Below, in pieces: positions 1-5,062 of a DNA stretch of 8,886 bases. A program made the translations under genes and the position numbers. Source of the DNA: Spirochaetota bacterium (GTDB taxonomy: Bacteria > Spirochaetota > Spirochaetia > DSM-27196 > PWMO01); the NCBI GenBank assembly GCA_009908925.1, contig JAAAOH010000372.1:1-8886 (forward strand), read 5' to 3'. Positions within the stretch are counted from its first letter, which is position 1. Each line of letters begins with the position of its first letter. A model generated the notes under the pieces. The model was given only the letters and a program-made list of their open reading frames with translations. It was not told the DNA's origin and made no database searches.

Positions 1-824
1 ATACCGCCCATGGGGGTACCGCCGAGGCTATAGTCGAGCCGTATTCTGTCACCGGTGAGGGCAAAGGTGCGGCGGCTCATGAGCGCGGCCCAGATCCCCT
101 CGCGGGAGAGCTCACGCGCCCACACCCCTGCCATACCGTGGCCGTAGCTTCCCGGATGAGCGCTGTGATGGTCGGTGTTGGCGATGACGCCGAATACGTG
201 CCCCTGGGCAAGCCCGTACTGCATGGTACTTCGCCAGTCCGCGGGCCCCATGGAGTGGAGGAAGGGCAACGGCCCCTCGGTGGTCTCCGCACCGCCGTGC
301 ATCGAGAAGATCTCGACCACCGGCGAGGCGTCCTCGTCGAAGGTGTCCCAGTTGATCCCGCGGGCCCCCTGGTGATAGCCGATGTGATGGGGAAGGCCGA
401 AGGCGGGGCGTCCCGCCGCTTTGAGCTCGGCAAGACGGCGATCGAGCTCGGGGACACTGTCGGGGTAGAGGATCTCACCGTGGGGATCGCGATATATGAC
501 CGCCCGGTCACCGTCGGCGCTCGAGTGCACCTCGAAGCCGGGAAAGGTTACGAACTGCCCGGGACGCTCGGCGGCCGCAAGCTTCTCCAGCGCGCCCGCC
601 CAGTTCCGCTTGAGCTTCTCGAAGCCCTCCTCGTGGAACTCCACGATGTGGCCCGTGCGTTCGGTTGCCTCCGGCATGTCGGGCCAGTGCGCGTGGCCGG
701 TGACCGAGACGAAGTCGAGACGCTGCCGGGCGTTCCTGATGGCGTCTTCGAGGTCGCCGTGTGCGTATGACATATTGCAGTGATTGTGCAGGTCGCCGAA
801 GTAGGCGCTCTCGTTGTTAGCCAT
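1..824 (-). CDS. PHP-domain metallohydrolase, DUF3604-like (3' end outside the window)
   Basis: The gene starts with ATG at 824 and stays open for 274 codons to the left edge, so its C-terminus is missing. AAGGAG lies 5 nt before the ATG. The N-terminus GDLHNH (residues 10-15) is PHP motif I, the first metal ligand pair. TGHAHW (43-48), GFEVH (96-100), LPHHIGYH (144-151) and NTDHH (216-220) supply the further His, Glu and Asp ligands expected of a PHP-type multi-metal phosphoesterase/hydrolase site. The segment around 250-272 (RRTFALTGDRI, then GGTPMG) resembles the C-terminal signature of DUF3604 proteins as I remember them. There is no signal peptide, so it should be cytoplasmic. It is the last visible gene of the sulfatase-oxidoreductase operon, 62 nt after the oxidoreductase, which suggests a hydrolytic step on the same substrate. 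The reaction is unknown. A CehA/McbA-type label would be the main alternative. Confidence 0.85.
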   Translation of the reverse strand, partial: MANNESAYFGDLHNHCNMSYAHGDLEDAIRNARQRLDFVSVTGHAHWPDMPEATERTGHIVEFHEEGFEKLKRNWAGALEKLAAAERPGQFVTFPGFEVHSSADGDRAVIYRDPHGEILYPDSVPELDRRLAELKAAGRPAFGLPHHIGYHQGARGINWDTFDEDASPVVEIFSMHGGAETTEGPLPFLHSMGPADWRSTMQYGLAQGHVFGVIANTDHHSAHPGSYGHGMAGVWARELSREGIWAALMSRRTFALTGDRIRLDYSLGGTPMGG

Positions 825-835
825 GCGGTCTCCTT

Positions 836-863
836 GTGATTTCGGCCCTGGTGATTTCGACCC
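836..863. repeat. Short imperfect tandem direct repeat in an intergenic gap
   Basis: GTGATTTCGGCCC at 836-848 is repeated as GTGATTTCGACCC at 851-863, with 12 of 13 bases identical and a 15-bp period. It lies in the 62-bp gap between the oxidoreductase stop and the metallohydrolase start. No function can be assigned; it may be a slippage product. Confidence 0.4.
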
Positions 864-886
864 GATGTGACCCCGGCTCCGTAGGC

Positions 887-2194
887 TCAGTCCGCGAGTC
901 TCACGAGCATGCCCCCGGCGTCCACCGCGCGCTGTGTGGCCTCCACCATTCGAAGCGACTCATAGCCGTCGGCCGTACCGGCAATCGGCTTCTCCCCGGC
1001 GAAATGCCGCCGAACGGTATGAAGCAGCTCCACGTCGGCACCGAAGTGGGAGCTCTCGAAATGCGGACCCCGGGCATCGATCGTCCGATGGCTCGCGCCG
1101 TAGTCGGATACCAGGTCGATTTCTCCGGTATCCCGGGTCAGCCGCAGCCGTCCCGATGAGCCGACGAGCTCCAGGGTTTCCTCGTCCTCGGCGCTCGGAC
1201 CGAAGATGTTCCAGAAGAGCGCCGCCTTGATGCCGTTCTCGTAGCCGATGTTCACCACCGCGTGGTCGACGATGTCGCTGTCGGGACTGTAGACGCAGTT
1301 GTCGATTTGCGCATCTTCCGCCTCTGCGCCGGTCCAGCTGCGACGGCTGAAAATGCCGTGCTCCTGCTTGCGGTAGTCCGGGTCGAGGCGATAGACGATT
1401 CCGAGCTCTCGTCGATTCGGCCCCGGAAGGGCACGGAAGGGACAGTCCCGGTCACACTCCCGACACCGCTTCGGTGCGGTGGGGTCCGGTGCGAATACGC
1501 TCGAGCGGCCGCCCATGGCCATGAGAGACGTGGCACGGCTCCCGGCGATCCAATTGAGAGCATCAAAGTAGTGAGAGACCTTGTCGTTGAGCGCGCCACC
1601 CGACCGTTCCTGAAGCCGGTGCCAGCGCTGCAGGTAACGGGCATAGGGGATGACCGAGCGAAGCAGGATTGTCTGCAACTCACCGATCTCGCCGGCGCGC
1701 ACGAGCTCGAGCGCCGTGCGCCAGGAGTGCTCATAGCGGCGGGTGAAGCCCATGATGAGCGGTCGGCCCGTCTCGCGCTCTGCCGCCATCATGGCCTCTG
1801 CATCTTCGAGCGTAGTCGCCATGGGCTTGTCGAGGTACACCTGCTTCCCGGCGGCAAGCGCAGCTTCGGTCGGTGCTCGGTGCTCGGAGGTATAGGTGGT
1901 CACGAAGATGGAGTCCACATCGTCGCGGGCGACGACCCGGCGGAAGTCGGTTTCCACATCGATGGAGACGTCCAGCCCACTGCGCCGATAGAGATCCTTC
2001 AGAAAGGCCGCGCCCTCGACGGCGCGGTCGGCGTTGGTGTCGCAGAGCACGCGAATAATGATCCCGGTCTCCTCGCGGAGTTCCACTGCCCGCGCGCCGA
2101 GTACATAGACGCCGCGCTCGCCGGCACCGATTACCCCGACCCGTATCTGGTCGCCCCGTATGCCGTTCATATCTTCTCCGTCCTCTACTCCCAT
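887..2194 (-). CDS. Gfo/Idh/MocA-family NAD(P)-dependent oxidoreductase with cysteine cluster
   Basis: This is a 435-residue sugar/polyol dehydrogenase-type protein. The N-terminal Rossmann fold carries GxGxxG at residues 23-28 (GAGERG). LDKP (121-124) replaces the common EKP motif, with Lys123 as the conserved lysine. NDKVSH (203-208) gives the Asp and His of the catalytic region. The family usually oxidises or reduces a sugar hydroxyl with bound NAD(P); the substrate cannot be read from the sequence. An insert with CRECDRDC (244-251, C-x2-C-x3-C) plus Cys300 in DNCVY looks like a metal-binding or structural cysteine set that I recall in one subgroup of the family. Two starts are plausible. 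ATG 2194 overlaps the sulfatase by 10 nt and has GAGGAG 5 nt upstream. ATG 2170 leaves a 14-nt gap and has GGAG 5 nt upstream, giving 427 residues. No signal peptide is visible. It is the middle gene of the minus-strand operon. Confidence 0.9.
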   Translation of the reverse strand: MGVEDGEDMNGIRGDQIRVGVIGAGERGVYVLGARAVELREETGIIIRVLCDTNADRAVEGAAFLKDLYRRSGLDVSIDVETDFRRVVARDDVDSIFVTTYTSEHRAPTEAALAAGKQVYLDKPMATTLEDAEAMMAAERETGRPLIMGFTRRYEHSWRTALELVRAGEIGELQTILLRSVIPYARYLQRWHRLQERSGGALNDKVSHYFDALNWIAGSRATSLMAMGGRSSVFAPDPTAPKRCRECDRDCPFRALPGPNRRELGIVYRLDPDYRKQEHGIFSRRSWTGAEAEDAQIDNCVYSPDSDIVDHAVVNIGYENGIKAALFWNIFGPSAEDEETLELVGSSGRLRLTRDTGEIDLVSDYGASHRTIDARGPHFESSHFGADVELLHTVRRHFAGEKPIAGTADGYESLRMVEATQRAVDAGGMLVRLAD

Positions 2195-3504
2195 GTCGGC
2201 TCCTCGGCGCTTCGTGCGTCCTGGCGGTTCACTCGGGACCCCTTCGGCCGCGGCACGGCTCCCAGGCGAAGCGGATCGTCGGTACGCTCCATCCAGGCGT
2301 CGAGCCGGGCCGCCAGGTCTGCATAGACGTGACGGTAGGCCGGCTCCGCGGTGAAGTTCATGCGCTCGGTCGGGTCGATGAGCAGGTCGACGAGCTGCTC
2401 GTCTGGGCGTGCGATGTTGAAGTAGCCGGCCTCGTCCATGACGGCCTTCGGCGCGGAGTCGTCAACGTTCGCCGGCAACGGCGCCGACTGCCCGTAGCGA
2501 CGGATGAGCTTGTAGCGCCCGGTCCGAATCGCCCGACCCGGCTCGTAATTGGCATGGTAGTTCGTCTCGGCGAATACCTCGTCCCTGACCGAGGCCGCGT
2601 CCCCGCGCAACAACGGCAGAAGCGATCGCCCTTCCGCGGGCTGCGGCGTTGCGACTGCCGCGAGCTCGCACATTGTCGGGTAGAGATCGAGCTGAGAGAC
2701 AAGTGCCTGCTCAACCCGGCCGTCATCGGCAATGCCGGGGACATGAAGCATGAGACTCACGCCGACACCGCCGTCCTGCAACGTGCCTTTCATCTCGGGG
2801 AATGCCGGCCCGTGGTCGGTTGTAAGAAGAATGACCGTATCGTCCCACAACCCTGCTTCGCCGATCGCGTCGAGCACGGTGCCCACCGCCTCATCAACCA
2901 CATCGAGGGCGGTGAGAAAGCGCTCCATGTCGTAGCGTGTGGCCGGCGTGTCGGCCACGACGGCCGGCGGGCGCCGGTGTGAACGCTCTGGAACCGCAGG
3001 GGCCGGCTGCGGGTACGGACGATGAGTGGTCAGAAGTCCGAAGGACAGAAAGAAGGGGCGCGTGTGGGGCGCCGTGAGGAAGCGGGCAACCCTCCGGGCG
3101 TTCTCCCGGTCCCATTCGTGCGGAAGCAGATCCGGGCGGGTGAAGTAGTCGGTTGGACCGTCGAGGACTTGATCATAGCCGATCTCACTCTTGTGCGGAG
3201 CTACATGCTGTACGCCGCACAGGACAGTCTCCATCTCCGCACCGGCAAGCACCCGGGCCAGGTGCCGCGAGTAGTCGGTGATGCGAAACCCGCGGTGCGC
3301 GAGGCCGGTCATGCCGTTTACGTGCGGCGACACGCCGGTGAGCAGGGCCGATCGGCTCGGCGAGCACGTGGGGGCCGCGCTGAACGCATTTCGGAAGGTA
3401 ACCGCGGACGCCGTCAGGCGTCCCACCTGCGGCAACGGCCGGGGACTCTGCGCCGGATCGAGAAAGCGGCCGGAGTCGTGAGTATGCAGATATATGATGT
3501 TCAA
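2185..3504 (-). CDS. Type I sulfatase (formylglycine-dependent), cytoplasmic
   Basis: This 439-residue alkaline-phosphatase-fold sulfatase hydrolyses sulfate esters or N-sulfates. The signature CSPSR (47-51) sits in PTCSPSRSALLTG; Cys47 would be converted to formylglycine. HTHDSG (7-12) supplies an N-terminal metal ligand where many sulfatases have paired Asp residues. TTDHG (228-232) with Lys239 forms the second half of the metal and sulfate site. The start is TTG at 3504, because the codons from there give MNIIYLHTHDSG, the first beta strand of the family. AGGGG lies 6 nt upstream. Nothing precedes the first strand, so there is no signal peptide and the enzyme should act in the cytoplasm on imported substrate. 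It is the first gene of its operon and overlaps the oxidoreductase by 10 nt if that gene starts at 2194. A LacI operator lies just upstream. The preferred sulfated sugar is unknown, and no maturase gene is visible. Confidence 0.93.
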   Translation of the reverse strand: MNIIYLHTHDSGRFLDPAQSPRPLPQVGRLTASAVTFRNAFSAAPTCSPSRSALLTGVSPHVNGMTGLAHRGFRITDYSRHLARVLAGAEMETVLCGVQHVAPHKSEIGYDQVLDGPTDYFTRPDLLPHEWDRENARRVARFLTAPHTRPFFLSFGLLTTHRPYPQPAPAVPERSHRRPPAVVADTPATRYDMERFLTALDVVDEAVGTVLDAIGEAGLWDDTVILLTTDHGPAFPEMKGTLQDGGVGVSLMLHVPGIADDGRVEQALVSQLDLYPTMCELAAVATPQPAEGRSLLPLLRGDAASVRDEVFAETNYHANYEPGRAIRTGRYKLIRRYGQSAPLPANVDDSAPKAVMDEAGYFNIARPDEQLVDLLIDPTERMNFTAEPAYRHVYADLAARLDAWMERTDDPLRLGAVPRPKGSRVNRQDARSAEEPTWE

Positions 3505-3521
3505 CCGAGACCCCTGATTAC

Positions 3522-3535
3522 TACAAACGTTTGCA
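3522..3535. promoter_or_regulatory. LacI-family operator O1 before the sulfatase operon
   Basis: TACAAACGTTTGCA is one base from the palindrome TGCAAACGTTTGCA and has the central CG typical of LacI-family sites. It lies 17 nt upstream of the sulfatase start codon, next to its Shine-Dalgarno sequence and downstream of the likely promoter. Repression would therefore act as a roadblock, or through looping to the site at lacI. Two sister sites lie at 3743 and 4889. Confidence 0.75.
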
Positions 3536-3565
3536 TTTCATCGCACTTCAACACGCCTGCACAGA

Positions 3566-3595
3566 GTTATAACACGGGTTCTGCTACGCAAGCAA
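3566..3595 (-). promoter_or_regulatory. Candidate sigma-70 promoter of the sulfatase operon
   Basis: Read on the minus strand, TTGCTT (3595-3590), an 18-nt spacer and TATAAC (3571-3566) are present, with TG one base before the -10 element (extended -10). Transcription would start near 3559, about 55 nt before the TTG start codon, and would run through operator O1. The -35 element is weak, so this is tentative. Confidence 0.4.
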
Positions 3596-3705
3596 GGAAC
3601 AACAGCGCAGAATCCGGCTGAACCGCACGACTGCACCCGCAATAATAGAGTTAATGGCGTTATAGATGCCTCCGCTGAGGCGTTGTCCGCGGCACAGATT
3701 CTTTA

Positions 3706-3734
3706 TTGACAGCTGAGTGGCGCGGTGCTACAGT
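3706..3734 (+). promoter_or_regulatory. Near-consensus sigma-70 promoter of lacI
   Basis: TTGACA (3706-3711), a 17-nt spacer and TACAGT (3729-3734) are present, with TG at 3726-3727 forming an extended -10. The expected start point is near 3741, directly at the edge of operator O2 and about 11 nt before the lacI ATG. This placement excludes the upstream in-frame GTG at 3725, which lies inside the promoter spacer. Confidence 0.75.
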
Positions 3735-3742
3735 ATCGTTGG

Positions 3743-3756
3743 TGCAAACGTATGCA
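3743..3756. promoter_or_regulatory. LacI-family operator O2 on the lacI start codon (autoregulation)
   Basis: TGCAAACGTATGCA is one base from TGCAAACGTTTGCA. It begins about 2 nt after the predicted transcription start and includes the ATG of lacI at 3752-3754. A bound repressor would cover the initial transcribed region and shut off its own gene. Confidence 0.75.
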
Positions 3757-4870
3757 AAGACGGCTGACGATACGTGACATAGCGAGAATCGCCGAGGTGA
3801 GCCCCTCGACCGTTTCGCGCAGCCTCAACGACAGCCGCCTGGTCTCAGTAGAGACGAAAGCCCGCATACGCGAGATCGCCGAGCGCGGAAACTTCTCATT
3901 CAACGCCACCGCTCGCAGCCTGGTCACCCAGCGAACCGGCATCATCGGCCTGATCTGCCCGGACTCATTCGACGAGTATCAGTATTCGCTTCACCTCACC
4001 CTCCTCATAAACCAGATCCGGCGTACGCTCGAGACCGAGGATCGTGATCTCATCGTGAAGTTTCGCCACGACGCCAACGGCGAGAACAGCATACGGCACC
4101 TGCTCAACAGCAGGAAGGTGGACGGGCTCATCGTCATAAACCCCGACATCACTGCGGATGAAGTTGCCTTCATTCACGATCAGCGCATTCCGGTGGTGTT
4201 CGTTCAGGCCATCCCGCCGCATCTCGATCTCGCGGCCGAGAACTACGTATTTGCCGACCATGTCGCAGGTGGTACGTTTGCCACCAATCACCTCATTCGA
4301 CTCGGGCACGAGCGCATCGTGTGCTTCACCGTCGACACCGACGAGGGATCTTTCGGTGAGCGCACCGAAGGCTACCGCCAGGCACTTCGCGATCATGACC
4401 TTCCGGTTAACGAGGAGCTCATCGTCGGCGGCGACGGCACCTTCGAGTTCGGCTACCAGTTCGTCGTGGACCACGCGGAGCGCTTCCGCACGGGCATCAC
4501 CGCCGTGTTCTCCCAGACCGATATCATGGCCCTCGGTGCGATCGAGGGACTGTGGGACAGCGGCCTCCAGGTTCCGCGTGACGTGGCAATCGTCTCCTAC
4601 GACGATATCGGCTTCGGCAAAGACTTTCGCCCCCGACTGACAACGGTGCATCAGCCGCGCGATCGCCTGGCGGTTGCGGCGTGCAAGCGACTCGGGGAGA
4701 TGCTCGGTGCCCCGCGCTCGAGCTCGAGAGGCGGGATGAACGGCGCCGGGGTCATGAATCAGCACGAAGGGGAAACACTCCTGCAGCGCCGGGTACAACC
4801 CTACCTCGTGGTTCGGGAATCCTGCGGCGCCGAACGTCGCGACGACACCGTCGCGGAGAAGACCGTATGA
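3752..4870 (+). CDS. LacI-family transcriptional repressor
   Basis: This is a 372-residue regulator. The N-terminal helix-turn-helix spans residues 6-26 (TIRDIARIAEV, then SPSTVSRSLN) and is followed by the hinge region with ARSL at 54-57. From about 62 onward it is a periplasmic-binding-protein-like effector domain. Typical family segments include KVDGLIVIN, LIRLGHERI, SQTDIMALGAI, PRDVAIVSYDD and RLTTVHQP. The protein ends in LVVRESCG plus a 14-residue tail. About 20 residues before that end look longer than usual. The ATG at 3752 is chosen because the upstream GTG 3725 lies within the promoter and because homologues start just before the HTH. No Shine-Dalgarno sequence precedes it, so the mRNA is nearly leaderless. 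Three matching operators around the gene point to control of itself, the divergent sulfatase operon and the downstream transporter. The inducer is probably the imported sugar or a breakdown product. Confidence 0.95.
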   Translation: MQRRLTIRDIARIAEVSPSTVSRSLNDSRLVSVETKARIREIAERGNFSFNATARSLVTQRTGIIGLICPDSFDEYQYSLHLTLLINQIRRTLETEDRDLIVKFRHDANGENSIRHLLNSRKVDGLIVINPDITADEVAFIHDQRIPVVFVQAIPPHLDLAAENYVFADHVAGGTFATNHLIRLGHERIVCFTVDTDEGSFGERTEGYRQALRDHDLPVNEELIVGGDGTFEFGYQFVVDHAERFRTGITAVFSQTDIMALGAIEGLWDSGLQVPRDVAIVSYDDIGFGKDFRPRLTTVHQPRDRLAVAACKRLGEMLGAPRSSSRGGMNGAGVMNQHEGETLLQRRVQPYLVVRESCGAERRDDTVAEKTV

Positions 4871-4888
4871 GCATGCAAGCTGCGCAGG

Positions 4889-4902
4889 TGCAAACGATTG
4901 CA
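4889..4902. promoter_or_regulatory. LacI-family operator O3 before the ABC transporter operon
   Basis: TGCAAACGATTGCA is one base from TGCAAACGTTTGCA. It lies 18 nt after the lacI stop and 160 nt before the binding-protein ATG. It should control a transporter promoter in this gap or block read-through from lacI. I see no convincing -35/-10 pair beside it; TTGCAG (4898-4903) with TCCATT (4921-4926) is a weak candidate that would place the operator over the -35. Confidence 0.7.
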
Positions 4903-4953
4903 GAGCACTCGGGCTTCCCGTCCATTTCGGGGGCCTGCAGACAGATACCAAAG

Positions 4954-4963
4954 AAGGAGGTGA
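4954..4963 (+). other. Orphan perfect Shine-Dalgarno sequence in the binding-protein leader
   Basis: AAGGAGGTGA matches the standard anti-Shine-Dalgarno tail over all ten bases, yet no ATG, GTG or TTG follows within 5-13 nt. The nearest, GTG 4980, is too far away and opens only 20 codons. It lies 99 nt before the binding-protein ATG. It may be chance, a ribosome standby site, or part of a regulatory leader. Confidence 0.35.
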
Positions 4964-5004
4964 GGCCGAACAAGTAGCAGTGTTTCTATCGAGCGTCCGA
5001 GCGC

Positions 5005-5032
5005 CGCGCGGCCGACAATCCATCGGCGCGTG
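5005..5032 (+). other. Leader RNA hairpin upstream of the binding-protein gene
   Basis: Bases 5011-5015 pair with 5023-5027. After a bulged G at 5010, bases 5005-5009 pair with 5028-5032, including one G-U pair. The loop is 7 nt (5016-5022). There is no T tract, so a simple intrinsic terminator is unlikely. The hairpin ends 16 nt before the Shine-Dalgarno sequence of the binding-protein gene and may protect the transcript or affect translation. Confidence 0.45.
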
Positions 5033-5062
5033 TGGCAGTTGAATCCACAAGGAGGGTTACAT

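Noticed and set aside
138..770. 210-codon plus-strand reading frame
   Set aside because: It is antisense to the metallohydrolase, which shows clear PHP motifs and a good ribosome site. High-GC codon bias creates such frames.
1262..2326. 354-codon plus-strand reading frame
   Set aside because: It is antisense to the oxidoreductase and the end of the sulfatase, shows no recognisable family segment, and spans two real genes.
3668..3681. GCCTC-CGCT-GAGGC stem-loop upstream of the lacI promoter
   Set aside because: A 5-bp stem is expected by chance in GC-rich DNA and no T tract follows.
3725..3751. GTG at 3725 as the lacI start
   Set aside because: It lies inside the spacer of a near-consensus promoter, upstream of the predicted transcription start, and adds residues unlike LacI N-termini.
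4275..4283. CGTTTGCCA, half of the LacI operator
   Set aside because: Only a half-site, inside the lacI coding region, with no matching second half.
4867..4977. 36-codon reading frame overlapping the lacI stop
   Set aside because: It has a fair ribosome site but no recognisable similarity and contains operator O3, so it is not listed as a gene; it is mentioned with the leader.
3965..5050. 361-codon minus-strand reading frame
   Set aside because: It lies opposite the LacI gene and the binding-protein leader. LacI has full family motifs and this frame has none.
5030..5062. GTG at 5030 as the binding-protein start
   Set aside because: The strong AAGGAGGG site would fall inside the gene, and the signal peptide begins properly at ATG 5063.
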